A stretch of 64,000 nucleotides of DNA, taken from positions 41,960,527-42,024,526 of the forward strand of contig CM049308.1 of assembly GCA_026874595.1 (NCBI GenBank), given 5' to 3'. Of this stretch, positions 29,101-37,474 are shown in pieces. Positions within the stretch are counted from its first letter, which is position 1; each line of letters starts with the position of its first letter. The DNA comes from Sipunculus nudus. Taxonomy: Eukaryota; Annelida; Sipuncula; Golfingiida; Sipunculidae. The notes below the pieces were generated by a model. It ran no database searches. It was not told the DNA's origin and saw only the letters and a program-made list of their open reading frames with translations. The position numbers were made by a program, and so were the translations under genes.

Positions 29101-29699
29101 AATTGCATTCCACTTCCAAATGTAAATTATTTAAATAGGCATCACTTATCTTCTCTATAACGCAGGATTTCATAAAAAAATTCAAAACCATGGGTCCTTT
29201 GTCTTAAACCAGTTGACTGTAGTATCTACAATAGGTGTTTAGAAGAATTAATTTTCAGGTTTTGAAATTGGTTTCAAACATAGAAGTGTATATACATTCT
29301 GTCAGTGAATAAGGGAACCATATTTTGATTAATCAGTATACACAAACTCGTCTACATTACTACACAATGGATCAAGCTGACCCTATAGGTTGTTTCGTAT
29401 ACCTTGACCTGAAACCAAGTTACTTAATTGGCTTTGAGATCTATTTTATCTGAAACTCAATTCATTTCCCAAAGAAACTATGAGATTGTGTCAAAATAAT
29501 AATAATAATAATAATAATAATAATTCTATATATATAGGGAAACTTCGTTGTGTCGAATTCGCTTAAGTTGGATACCCCGCTTATGTCAAAGTTTCAGACA
29601 AATTTAGTTAAATTATTAACAAATACACCCTGCTTGAGTCAAAACTCAGAGGTGTCAAAGTTTTTTGAGGGTCCCTTTTGATTTCGACACAATGAAGTT

Positions 29700-29784
<85 letters not shown>

Positions 29785-30208
29785 ATGTATATATATACAT
29801 TGTTCTGGGGTGACATAAAAGCGGACTGAACTGTCTCGCTAGTGAAGTTTCCTTTTCTACTGAAGCGGTTGGAACGCCGGACATGTGCGCCACCTACATG
29901 GGTTCGAATCCCGGATCGGCCCAGTATTTTCCCCTGAACAATTTGTCTTTGCAACAAAATGGGGGCTCGTCCAGGATGGTAAACTTTGTTGCCCAGGGGA
30001 TAAGCTCACCAAAGTGTGACTCCTGGAATAATTAATCTTAGTCTGATAGCAGAACGCTCTTAAGAGTAGGTGTGTTACAGGGTGACATAAAAGCGGACTG
30101 AACTGTCTCGCTAGTGAAGCTTGCTTTTCTAGCGAAGCGGTGGGAACGCCAAACATGTGGGTCAACGACATGGGTTTTGAATCCCGGATTGGCCCAGTCT
30201 TTCCCCGT

Positions 30209-30286
<78 letters not shown>

Positions 30287-32909
30287 AGCAAAAACAGGCT
30301 ATCATCTGCTTTTAGGGCCTCAAAGTGACTGTTACCTTGACCTTTGGCCTTGATTTTCGCCTCAGATGGCCGTGAAACCATGCTATTCATGTTGGCCATG
30401 CTTGAAAATAATCAACTAGACACAAAGATCATCCAAATCTGTCAAGGCATTCCAGAAATATGGTGATCCGAAGGTTGCACGGCAAGATTGTGGAAAAACA
30501 CCGATATAGGAGTAGGGGTTGGCTTTTTTGAGCTGCAGGGCATAACTACCAACTGTGCAACTTAAGACTGCCATTTTCTAATGTCCCAAAGTATACCACA
30601 ATGGAAAATAAACCTAAGATTAACGATAAAATTTTCCAATTAAATCAATGTATCCCGGGGACTAAAAGGACACCAAAACTACATCCAACTCAAAATTAAC
30701 TTTACGTTTAGCTTTTCTTGTGCGCTGTTGATCCACATGGTTTAACAAAACTTTTTTATGTTCATACAGACTGGATAATACTTCATATTTTATCTTTGTC
30801 TTGTCTTTTATTTTTTTAAAAGGAGGGCAAAGAAGATCAAATACTTTTTTTTTTCCTTACTAAAGAATCACCTGACCACTGAATGTGTATATTACCTTCA
30901 CAGTGTGGGCTCGGTTCTGGAAAACACACCTTGTGCGGCTCACATGTAACATTCTGAAAGACAGACAACCCAAGATCTTTATTAAATACGAAACAAAAAA
31001 AAAATTTGCATTGCAAGACAACTTTTAAACTAGTGGCCCAAGGGCCAAAATGCTCAGCTGAATTTGAAATACTGGTGATGCATGTATTGATGATTGAGGT
31101 TATGATCTGGTGAAAAATAAGGAACCTTAAACAATGGGTAGAATGACGTCCAGGTTGCTCAAAATCATGTGTTTTTTGCTCATTATTCTTTGAAAATAGG
31201 TTGCAATGACCTGTGACCTTATTTAAGGTTTCCAAGAAGATTTTACTAGGAACTCCCTAGATGCTTAGTCAGAAGTTAAGACTTGTGTCTATCTAACTTA
31301 CAGTGTACTCAAATCATGTTCTTTCACAAAGCTCAAGGAATATAGGTAACAGTGACTTTTTTAGAATGTCCAAGGAGACATTACAATGACTTCCCTTAAC
31401 ATTAGAAAAACATTTCTAGATCCAAGAGTTAAAATTTGTACCCTGTGTGTCTCTTTTGGTGCTCAAAATTAGGTTATCTGCTCACAGCTCAAAGAATATA
31501 GGTCACAGGGACCTAACTGCAGGAATAAAAGGAGACTTCCAGCAAAATTGCGCAAGATGATTCTAAGGCTGACAGATACAATTCGTGCCAAGTCTGACTT
31601 TCAGGCTGCTCAAATCATGTTTTTGTTATAGCTCACAAAATATAGGTCATGGTAACCTAATTTCATGTTTCCAAGGACATTTACCAAGGACCTCCCTGAA
31701 AGTCACATCAGAAGATTCCAGGCCAAATGGATACAATTTGTGCCCTATCTGACTCTCTGGGTACTCAAAATCATGTTTTCAGCCAGGTCACTGTGACTTA
31801 ATTTAATGTTTCAAAAGAGATTTGCCTAGAACCTCCCTGGATGTAGAGTTAGAAGTTTCTAGGTCAAACATTTACGGTTTGTGCCCTCTTGTGTCTGGAC
31901 TGATTCCTTTAGGGTCTCAAAAACTGTGAAAAAAATGCACAAAATTGAAAAAAAGGTTGCACAACCAGTTTTCAGGAACCAATGAATCAATAAGCATTGA
32001 AAGAATCATGGCAAAAAATGTGTTAGTAATGCAAATACTGGCACTTTTGTATCAAATTTTCAATTATTCTGAGGTGCTCAAACAGGCCCCATAACTCAAG
32101 AGAATAAAGGTCACAGTGACCAAATTTTAGGTTTTCAGGGAGATTTTTTATGGACCTCCCAGGATTTTAGGTTAAAAGATTACAGGTCCAACAGTTATGG
32201 TTTGTGTTCTGTGACGGAAAGATGAACATACAAGACAGACGGACGCCAGGTAAAGAGTGATCGATATAGCTCTGACTTTCAGTCAGCGGAGCTTAAAAAA
32301 AGATGTTGCTCAACCTCATAATAAGTAATCACAACAGAAGAAGCACACAGGTGAATACATCATTCAAAAATCTGCTACAGCATCCAATTATAAGATGCAA
32401 CTTTATGATAGGAATTTTCTGAGTTTGTGCTGGCTTTTAGATCTCAGGACCATAACAGAGTTTTACAGTTTATCTATTTTCCTGTTTTATGAAGTCATTC
32501 TGGTAGAATAATGAGGAATTTAAATATGGACATAAAATTTGTTCCTTTATCTCATTGGCTATTATTTATTCTCTCATTCGAATGAAAAGGGATTTCAGGA
32601 AAAGGATTATATAAAGATGTATCATCTCTTCATATAAACAAACATTGTTTACAAATCATGAGCAGACTTGACGTATGTGACCTTGCCCACCTTGCAGGGA
32701 TCTTGCTGACATGCACACACTGGACAGCCATTGTCATCTGTCTGAAGGCCGCGTTCACACGCCAGCTCACACAGGTTGCGGGGACATCTCACCAGTCCTT
32801 CTTCAGACGATTCCTCCATGGAGGAGTGGGAGCTGTCTGGTGGCCGCTGACTTACAGCAAGACCAACACAGGCTGCCAGCAGCAGCCCTAATAAAACAAC
32901 TCTGTCCAT
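8017..32909 (-). CDS. EpCAM-like membrane protein with antistasin-like and thyroglobulin type-1 modules (13 coding exons)
   Basis: Thirteen exons join in phase into 1773 nt, 590 residues plus TAG; all introns are GT-AG. Order: signal peptide (1-20); antistasin-like modules at about 41-73, 93-125 and 163-199; shorter cysteine modules at 74-92, 126-154 and 200-228; thyroglobulin type-1 domain 233-294 with six cysteines and CWCV at 268-271; a cysteine-poor domain 319-454; a transmembrane helix 455-477; the basic stop-transfer LKKKHQRTKR; a 113-residue tail. The domain after the thyroglobulin module has VDLASAV and PDPHTLHY at the places where EpCAM/Trop-2, as I remember them, have VDIADVA and LDPGQTLIYY, and the order Tg1, this domain, TM matches EpCAM. 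Antistasin and Tg1 modules are often protease-inhibitory, so an adhesion or protease-regulating surface protein is likely (inference). The antistasin array is not part of vertebrate EpCAM. Confidence 0.85.
8620..8723 (-). CDS. Coding exon 12: cytoplasmic tail
   Basis: Acceptor CATACACCAG, 104 nt, donor TTAG|GTAAAA, phase 2 in and phase 1 out. It encodes STGRTGFQNYSQAYPRGM and then a charged, probably helical stretch to YLKL. The tyrosines (NYSQ, AYPR) could be phosphorylation or sorting sites (inference). Confidence 0.75.
8977..8999 (-). CDS. Coding exon 11: 23-nt microexon
   Basis: Acceptor AACTGTTTTACAG, then 23 nt coding SSQKSLF plus two bases, donor TTG|GTAATC. It converts phase 0 from exon 10 to the phase 2 needed by exon 12; without it the tail frame is lost. 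The phase argument is strong but the exon is too short to be certain. Confidence 0.55.
9108..9176 (-). CDS. Coding exon 10: juxtamembrane basic segment
   Basis: Acceptor GATTTGACAG, 69 nt, donor AAG|GTAAAG, phase 0 both sides. It encodes LKKKHQRTKRLM and on to GEAYKK (478-500). A basic stop-transfer run right after the membrane helix is what the topology requires. The other two frames have stops. Confidence 0.8.
11098..11495. mobile_element. MITE-like insert in the minisatellite, copy 1
   Basis: A 398-bp non-repeat block splits a 40-bp unit. Its ends are imperfect inverted repeats: GCTGTGTTTCCATTCATCTG at the left and the complement of CAGATACATGGAAACACAGC at the right. It contains palindromic CGTACGTACG and CATCCGTTTTGCGGATG motifs. 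No transposase. Both orientations show short meaningless ORFs. Confidence 0.7.
13015..13412. mobile_element. MITE-like insert in the minisatellite, copy 2
   Basis: It is nearly identical to the block at 11098-11495, offset by 1917 bases, with only a few differences (for example GCATGCATATC versus GCATGGGTATC). The same flanking repeat variants surround it, so it arose by duplication of array plus insert, not by a second insertion. Confidence 0.75.
13632..13911. mobile_element. Foldback element with two inverted tRNA-like arms
   Basis: The 88-base arms 13632-13719 and 13824-13911 are inverted copies around a 104-base spacer. The arm reads, on one strand, AGAGCAGACGACCGGCAATC, then GGTTCGATTCC, a canonical Pol III B box. 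The left arm continues to AGCTCAGTGGTAGAGC, an A-box/D-arm sequence. It is a tRNA-derived SINE pair or a foldback derived from one; the extra bases before the D arm argue against a functional tRNA. Confidence 0.7.
13660..13737 (-). pseudogene. tRNA-like sequence (degenerate)
   Basis: On the minus strand: 5' GGATCCC, D arm GCTCAGTGGTAGAGC, a middle stem region, T arm ATGGGTTCGATTCCCAT, 3' GGTGATCC. Six of seven acceptor pairs form. Three extra bases before the D stem and a poor anticodon stem without U33 make it a pseudo-tRNA or SINE head, so no anticodon is assigned. Confidence 0.4.
16004..16394 (-). CDS. Coding exon 9: EpCAM-like ectodomain and transmembrane helix
   Basis: Acceptor GGTTGTACAG, 391 nt, donor GTG|GTATGT, phase 2 in and phase 0 out. 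Residues 347-477. It holds a mostly cysteine-poor, His-rich domain (VVEFDV, EVDLASAV, PDPHTLHY) and then the helix LPVAMACAAGVVLLLGVI plus TLLCV up to the splice site. The 15 exon bases coding TLLCV, together with the donor, are the sequence repeated in the adjoining 40-bp minisatellite. Confidence 0.85.
16591..16724. repeat. Short inverted repeat (hairpin) in intron 8
   Basis: AGAGTCATGGTGGT at 16602-16615 is inverted at 16701-16714, and TTTATTAGATTTATA/TATAAATCTAATAAA extends the stem. The loop is AT-rich. It is probably a small MITE remnant. Confidence 0.6.
16811..16873. repeat. 15-bp tandem repeat, four units
   Basis: CACACATCATCTAAC is repeated with one first-base variant (TACACATCATCTAAC). 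It lies in intron 8. Confidence 0.8.
17055..17142 (-). CDS. Coding exon 8: start of EpCAM-like C-terminal ectodomain
   Basis: Acceptor CATGATTTCAG, 88 nt, donor GAC|GTAAGT, phase 1 in and phase 2 out. It encodes YNRTVKVHVSFLMHHDFEQL and onward to GRLK, with a sequon NRT. The only open frame that joins both neighbours is this one. Confidence 0.8.
17753..18019 (-). CDS. Coding exon 7: thyroglobulin type-1 domain
   Basis: Acceptor TTGATTTTAG, 267 nt, donor GAAA|GTATTC, phase 1 in and out. Residues 229-317. Cysteines at 233, 250, 261, 268, 270 and 294 with RQC, CWCVD and the glycine pairs DRG and DGT are typical of thyroglobulin type-1 domains, which in several families inhibit cysteine proteases or serve in adhesion. 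Two further cysteines (302, 314) follow before the EpCAM-like part. Confidence 0.9.
18609..18696 (-). CDS. Coding exon 6: cysteine module (residues 200-228)
   Basis: Acceptor TTTAACAG, 88 nt, donor TGTGG|GTAGGT. It begins STTCPEGTVCKPRITKC, clearly related to exon 4 (both CPEG-x-x-C) and of the same 88-nt length and phases, which points to module duplication. Confidence 0.8.
19894..20027 (-). CDS. Coding exon 5: proline-rich linker and third antistasin-like module
   Basis: Acceptor TTGTGTTACAG, 134 nt, donor CAG|GTACGT. Residues 155-199: linker HIPVPEPPPNPACP, then MCMTSCEFG and HGCETCECNEKPCQ, the antistasin core. Phase 1 in, phase 0 out. Confidence 0.85.
20627..20714 (-). CDS. Coding exon 4: cysteine module (residues 126-154)
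   Basis: Acceptor TTTGACAG, 88 nt, donor TATCT|GTAAGC, phase 0 in and phase 1 out. It begins GHRCPEGQRCQPFHDC. A second possible donor six bases earlier (AAGT|GTATCT) has the same phase but would lose a cysteine, so I prefer GTAAGC. Confidence 0.7.
20825..24535. repeat. 88-bp minisatellite, about 42 units, in intron 3
   Basis: The unit contains GGTTTATCATACTGGGGCCA, CTATCTAAAGTCTATACAGA, TATCTCAATATGCACATACA and GAATGATTATATTTAATATA. Successive CTGGGG motifs at 20998 and 21086 give the 88-base period. Variants (ACTAAGG, CCATGG, CCACGG; GGGTCACTATCAAAG with a deletion) recur in blocks, showing local homogenisation. It is unrelated to the 40-bp array and contains no exon sequence. Short ORFs here (for example 21489-21890) are products of the repeat. 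Confidence 0.95.
24756..24853 (-). CDS. Coding exon 3: second antistasin-like module
   Basis: Acceptor GGTCTTTTCAG, 98 nt, donor GAC|GTCAGT. It encodes residues 93-125, beginning DCPEPKCMDDCPFG and ending CRTCRCRQHPCD. The cysteine pattern matches exon 1 and exon 5. Phase 1 in, phase 0 out. Confidence 0.85.
25040..25540 (+). repeat. Dispersed repeat, intact copy
   Basis: The segment from AAAATGGCAGTCTTAAGTTG through GGTCAAGGTCACGGTCACTT to GTCAGCTTGATCCGTTGTG is also present, reversed and split, at 29345-30660. No coding capacity. It lies in intron 2. Confidence 0.65.
25541..26182. other. Non-coding intron sequence with one acidic ORF
   Basis: A plus-strand ORF at 25914-26111 gives a strongly acidic peptide (EENEMEDDDMSEIDNYEE). 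It has no recognisable fold and lies antisense in intron 2. Possibly a decayed transposon coding fragment; I do not call it a gene. Confidence 0.3.
26183..27283 (-). mobile_element. Helentron-like element, reversed partial copy
   Basis: The plus strand begins TTTAGCTCTATTGTCTCAAA, GTCATCTGAGCTA, the reverse of the family's 3' hairpin, then CCGTCATCTGTCTGTCC. It matches, reversed, 38340-39335, including TTGCCC-AACTTTGACCACGG and TGTCCACAAAGTGGTGTATTGC. It ends where a GC-rich block begins at about 27284. Confidence 0.65.
27284..28062. mobile_element. GC-richer inserted block, possible solo LTR
   Basis: It interrupts homology with the reversed element. It contains a TATA-like CCTATAAAACGAACTCG near 27557 and ends TGTGAAAAGGGACCGTAACA. 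TG...CA ends and a mid-element TATA suit an LTR, but I see no target duplication or primer site, so other insert types are possible. Confidence 0.3.
28063..29344. other. AT-rich intronic DNA
   Basis: No exon or recognisable repeat beyond simple A/T tracts. Short ORFs on both strands lack splice context. Confidence 0.45.
29700..29780. repeat. (TA)n microsatellite
   Basis: About 37 uninterrupted AT dinucleotides, followed by a small inverted repeat ACAATGTATATATATACATTGT. Confidence 0.95.
29803..29935 (+). mobile_element. tRNA-derived SINE-like unit, copy 1
   Basis: GGTGACATAAAAGCGGACTG at the head, then GAAGCGGTTGGAACGCCGG (D-arm-like), then GGGTTCGAATCCCGG, a Pol III B box. A second copy follows at 30079. 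Confidence 0.55.
29960..29977 (+). other. Sequence resembling a retroelement tRNA-Pro primer-binding site
   Basis: TGGGGGCTCGTCCAGGAT differs by one base from the tRNA-Pro primer-binding site known from gammaretroviruses. It is flanked by an inverted GCAACAAA/TTTGTTGC. No gag or pol sequence follows, so at most it is a remnant. Confidence 0.35.
30079..30211 (+). mobile_element. tRNA-derived SINE-like unit, copy 2
   Basis: It has the same head (GGTGACATAAAAGCGGACTG) and a decayed B box (GGGTTTTGAATCCCGG). It runs directly into a (TA)n tract at 30212. Confidence 0.55.
30212..30284. repeat. (TA)n microsatellite
   Basis: About 36 AT dinucleotides directly after the SINE-like unit. Confidence 0.95.
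30896..30953 (-). CDS. Coding exon 2: short cysteine module (residues 74-92)
   Basis: Acceptor GTCTGTCTTTCAG, 58 nt, donor GAAG|GTAATA, phase 0 in and phase 1 out. It encodes NVTCEPHKVCFPEPSPHCE, with an N-glycosylation sequon NVT. It sits at the same place as exons 4 and 6, between antistasin modules. Confidence 0.75.
31028..32294 (+). mobile_element. Helentron-like non-autonomous element, complete copy in intron 1
   Basis: It starts ACTAGTGGCCCAAGGGCCA (palindrome TGGCCC/GGGCCA), then ATGCTCAGCTGA. It ends GATATAGCTCTGACTTTCAG, TCAGCGGAGCTTAAAAAAAG, a hairpin whose distal arm complements the 5' GCTCAGCTGA. Internal phrases (ATAGGTCACAGTGACC, 'ACCTCCCTGGAT') recur several times, showing tandem internal duplication. 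No protein. Confidence 0.65.
32691..32909 (-). CDS. Coding exon 1: signal peptide and first antistasin-like module
   Basis: ATG at 32909-32907; residues 1-73. The hydrophobic run VVLLGLLLAACVGLAV precedes a likely cleavage at about 20. The mature start is Ser/Glu-rich (21-40), then cysteines at 42, 47, 51, 62, 65, 67 and 72 in antistasin spacing (GCPVCAC core). The donor is AAG|GTGGGC at phase 0. An acceptor, TTTCAG, lies ten bases upstream of the ATG (exon begins 32919), so a non-coding 5' exon must lie further right. I chose this ATG rather than an upstream in-frame one because the acceptor would separate them. Confidence 0.85.
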
Positions 32910-33139
32910 TGTCTCTACTCTGAAACACACACAAACACAAAATTTCAGGTTTTACTGGACTGAAATGCAAGTACATTCAAATTGTATTACTGAGAATAAA
33001 ACTTTGGACAAATTAAGGATCAATAGAAAATGGTATTACTTAGAGGTGGAGGAATGACACTGGTGTCCTCAAACACACAGGCCAAACAGACGGCCAGGAA
33101 CCATGCATATAATGATACATAACTATTGTACCAGGGTTG

Positions 33140-33250
33140 GGGCCAAGTACACGTGGCAGTACCTGGGTACAGGTACAGGTACTTGTGAGACAGTCAGGTA
33201 CAGGTCAAAGTACAGGTACAGTACTTTCAAAGTACAGGTACAGATAATTT
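33140..33250. repeat. GTACAG-rich simple repeat
   Basis: GGTACAGGTACAGGTAC and GTACAGGTACAGTAC motifs recur over about 100 bases, upstream of coding exon 1 and probably in a 5' intron. Confidence 0.7.
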
Positions 33251-33347
33251 TAAGTCAATTCAGGGAAATTTGAACTGATCATAGTCACATACAATGCATC
33301 TAGATAAGAAATAAAAATTAAAGTAGAATGGTGGAATATTTATTTAA

Positions 33348-33975
33348 CTAGGGACCCATGAGTTGCGATGACCTTCAGTGACCAGAAGTGGGCTGCCTTG
33401 AGCTTGACAATGCAAGTGAATACAAAAAGAGTCTCCAAACAAATCAATAACCAGCCTAACATTTTAGCTTTCATTTCAAATTTCACTTATTTCAGATTTT
33501 AACAGATTAAATCCTTATGTGTACCTGCTCTGAAAATTTAATCAACGGTACCCATATAGGAAAATGTGCCATGGTCTAAAATGAGTAAAATTTAAGGTTC
33601 TGATTTATATATTTAGGCTAATAACTGAAAATATGTACAAAATTGAGATCTAATTTTTTTTAAACCTGATTGAATAACATTATATCCCTCTTCATGTTAA
33701 GTGAGTAAGAATCTTTAATGATTATTTTTTTCAAAGTGCATTATGTTAGGGCCTATAACCTTAAGAATTACATTATACTTACCTAATTTATGGCATGTGC
33801 ATGGAAAATTGATAGAGTAATTTTTATGCTAAAATATGATCCAAAACATATCAGTGGTTTAGATTTGGGGCAGTCCTGAACTGTAACAAATTTTTTTAAT
33901 GGAAAATTGAGGTTTTCCTTAGTTTCCTGAAGGAAAGAAGTTGAAGTGACCAAGATTTGAGTTGGGTAAGATGCC
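33348..33975 (+). mobile_element. Helentron-like element, truncated or diverged copy
   Basis: It starts ACTAGGGACCCATGAGTTGC. The body carries AAATGTGCCATGGTC and GGGCCTATAACC phrases shared with 2271-3546, but it loses similarity before the 3' hairpin. Confidence 0.5.
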
Positions 33976-34099
33976 ACAATCAACTTCCTGTTTGGAGGCT
34001 GGGTATGAAACACAGGGTGCATAAGAAAGCTATCCAGGATGTACAAAATAAAAATGTTGGGCCATTACATTGAATACTCCTGAGATATGTGTGATTTTC

Positions 34100-34650
34100 A
34101 CCCAAAGCAAACCGACAGATATACAGCTGATAAAATTGATTGCAGGTGGTCCCAACATCCCTGTGTATAAGATAAACCATTCAAATTCTATAGACATGCA
34201 TTTTTTTTTCAGGCAGATACATCACAACCCACTGTGAGATAAATACCTTAATGTTTTCTACAAATATGTGATTGTAGCTGCACCACCAGTCTCATGTATG
34301 AGAAATCAAATCACTCCTAAGAAAAGATTCAATTTATTTTACTAAAATGGGACGAATATGTGACGCCAACTGTCTGGTCTGCAACACAGTTATGATAGCT
34401 ATCCAAGATAGATAAATGTCCAAAATGTCAGGCTGATACATCCATCATATACTGAGATATGTGCTATTTTCACCAAAAACATTTATGGACAGATCCTACA
34501 TGGAAACCATTGTAGGTGGTGCCACCAGACAAGTCTTGTGTATGAGATCAAGGTATCAAAGATGTTTGGACATGCAAAATTTCAGTCAGATTCATCATAA
34601 CACAATAAATGGGTTTTGGTGGATACAATTACTAAATGCAAGTGTTCCTC
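34100..34650. repeat. Diverged repeats with GTAGGTGGCACCACC-type motif
   Basis: Phrases such as GGTGGTGCCACC, 'GAGATATGTG-ATTTTCACC' and 'CATGCAAAATTTCAG' recur at about 110-150-base spacing. Relatives are at 36690-37240 and 58850-59170. No coding. Confidence 0.45.
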
Positions 34651-34670
34651 TCCACACAGACCGTATCATA

Positions 34671-35765
34671 TACCCCCGTATTTATTCTAATTTGGCGACC
34701 ACTTAAAAATAATTAATTTTCTCAGAAGTCGAGATAATGGAGGATATTTGAAAATTATCCTCATGCAGAATTTGCGGTGGTCGAGATATTAGAGGCATGC
34801 GGTTTGATAACCTTCCGTAGAGACGCAGATCGAGCCGCTCTGACACTCGAGCGGTCATATGAATTGGGTGATAATTTGGTCGTATATAAGTTTGTTTTGT
34901 TATCTTAACAGTATTTTCTACAAATGGGCTTCCAGCCGTCACATGAATTATACGCAGTCCGCAAATGATTAATCAAACTGAGCTCAATCACTTTACAAAA
35001 TGATCACTACTTCGCGTATAGGTACAATCACTTGACATAGGCAACTCATGTAACCACCAGTTGTTTCAAGTTAACCCGCAAGGCGGCAATACCGGCGGGC
35101 CGAAAAGGGACAAGCAACTGCATCAAGTTGGAAGAAGACTTTATAAAAAATAACTGCCTATAATCAGATAACTTTTATTTGCATAATACGTAATAAATAT
35201 AGGAAAGTAAAGGCGCGTTAAAATATGTACGACCGGAAATGGTCCTAGCTCGCGTGCCCTCGATCGGGCCCCGTTTGGTACGCGCGGTCACCCATCCAAA
35301 AACTAACCGGGGTCGTTTAAACTTAACTAAGATGACAATTCTACCTGTGTCACAGTTGTTCCACCATGCGAGCTTTGCAGTATTTTGTAAATATTATTGC
35401 TGAAGATCCCACGTGAATTGCACACGAGGCACGCGCGTACCACGAACGGTACACGAGTTTGCTTCGTCACGGACACCAATTTGGATCTTGAACGCTTTAT
35501 CAAGTTTATATATTATGAAAAACGCATCTTTGTATCTTCATAAATTTTATTGGAAGCAAGTTTGATGTGGATGCCCAGTGTAATAAGAATCTAGTCAGAT
35601 ACAAACTGCGTTGCCTGTGAGAGACGGAGACATTTCACCTTAACATCATCGACAGAAAACATCGTCGGCAGTCGAGAAATTAGAGTCATTTTAGAAATTA
35701 TGCTTTCAAAATAATTTTTGGGGTCGAGAAATAAGAGGGATCGCCAAATTGGAATAAATACGGTA
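34671..35765. mobile_element. TIR DNA element, non-autonomous, 1.1 kb
   Basis: The left end TACCCCCGTATTTATTCTAA, TTTGGCGACC is mirrored by the right end GATCGCCAAATTGGAATAAA, TACGGTA. GTCGAGATA/GTCGAGAAATTAGAG motifs recur near both ends. The interior (34980-35500) is CpG-richer and has no transposase frame. Confidence 0.6.
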
Positions 35766-37474
35766 TTTTGTGCCTGAAATGGCTCTGTATCTCCTATAAA
35801 CACTCTGTATCTGTCAAAAATGATGAGTTAGTGTGACAAATACCTGAAGCCAGTAAACCTGAACAAGCAACTGTGACAATTTCTGCTTCATCATTATATC
35901 TGGTGACATCTTTCACCAAAGCAAATATTGCCATTCCTTGTGCATTCTAAGTAAGTCTTTACGTTGAGTCACACATGAGACACACTAAGATAACTAAATA
36001 CTCCATAAATATTTCATGTACATCTGTCTATATGATTTATGCACGTTTAATGATTTATCCATATGTACATGTTAGCAATAAAATTGTGGAAATAGTCAAC
36101 AAATATATATAATCTTGACTTAGTACAGTAATATTTTATACATCAATGATCAATTAGACCTTGTTTACTATAAGTCTCCTCTTATTTTTTAAATGATTAG
36201 AGTCTTCATACAAAACATGTTCGTCACACTATAATTAATTTATATTAGCATTCCTTTAAGTGATTTTGACCTACCTATAAACTGTCCATGGGGCAAGCTG
36301 CAAACATGGTAATAAGTTCCATGTTATGATCAAAATCACTTAAAATTTGTAAATGCATTCAAATAAATTTTACACAAATTTTACATTTTATGTTTAATTT
36401 ATAAATCACATTTGAAAATGACAATTAGGTAAATACATTTTTTTTACTTAACAGAAGAAAGTTACATGTAATGATACTCTAATACCCTTGAATAAACTTA
36501 ACCATCATATATGTCACACTGGTAGGCAAATAAAAGTTTGTGTATATATAACAGATTAAATTTTACATTTTTAATAAAAATTACCACTTCCTTTCATTAG
36601 TATGAGTTTTATATCTCTCAATGATACACAAGTTTGAAAGAGACAACTGTTATCCTCCCTGAGAAAACTGATTTAATTATGATGATATGTGAAAACAAAT
36701 GTAGGTGGCACCACCTGTGTACAAGAAGCAGGTATCCATGATCTACCGACAATAGGACATGCAAAATTTCAGGCCTATCCGGCAAACCACCCCTGACAAA
36801 AGAGCATCAATGTATTCTTTGAAAACTGGGAGCTAGGTGGCACCACGTACCTGTCTGGTCTATTAGAAAACTATCAAAGATGGATGGACATGCCAAATTT
36901 CAGACCAATACATTGAACCATTCCTTAGATAATGGTTATTTTCACTCAAAGCAAACGCATGAATGCCACGCAAAAATGACTGCAGATGACACCAACAGTT
37001 TTCAGTATTAGATGCAAGTATCCAAGATCTATGGAAATGCACAATTTCAGTCCAACACATTGAACCACTCAGGAGATATGGGTTATTATCATTAAGATGC
37101 ACAAATGGCAAATGCACGGATGGACACCATCCCAGATCTATGGACATTCACAATTTCAAGAGTCCTGAGATATGGCCTTTAATCACTAAGATGCACAGGT
37201 GGACACTGTCTGCAAAAGGAGTGTATGTGGCACCACCAATCTTTGTTAGGCATGAGTCCAATAATAATAGCATGGGTAACAGAAAGAATGATTCAAGGGT
37301 CTGGGTGGAACCTGACGGTGGAACCCACATGAAAACAGAATTCACATGACTGTTGGTGGATACAATAATGCCAACATACCAGTAATATATTTTAAATGAA
37401 CTTAAATGTGTTTTATAATGAATATATAATATGATTTTGATTCTGTTAACATGGTTTGCATACACCATAATACA
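35766..37474. other. AT-rich DNA with diverged repeats
   Basis: 35766-36680 shows nothing but AT-rich sequence. 36690-37250 holds the GGTGGCACCACC-type repeat phrases. No exon. Confidence 0.4.

Larger units (their letters stand above)
29345..30660 (-). repeat. Dispersed repeat, reversed copy split by an insertion
   Basis: 29345-29480 and 30290-30660 match the two parts of 25040-25540 in reverse. Between them lie (AAT)n, (TA)n tracts, SINE-like units and a primer-site-like motif, about 800 bases absent from the intact copy. Confidence 0.6.

Noticed and set aside
29655-30399. ORFs with long Tyr-Ile runs
   Set aside because: They are translations of (TA)n microsatellites and SINE-like units.
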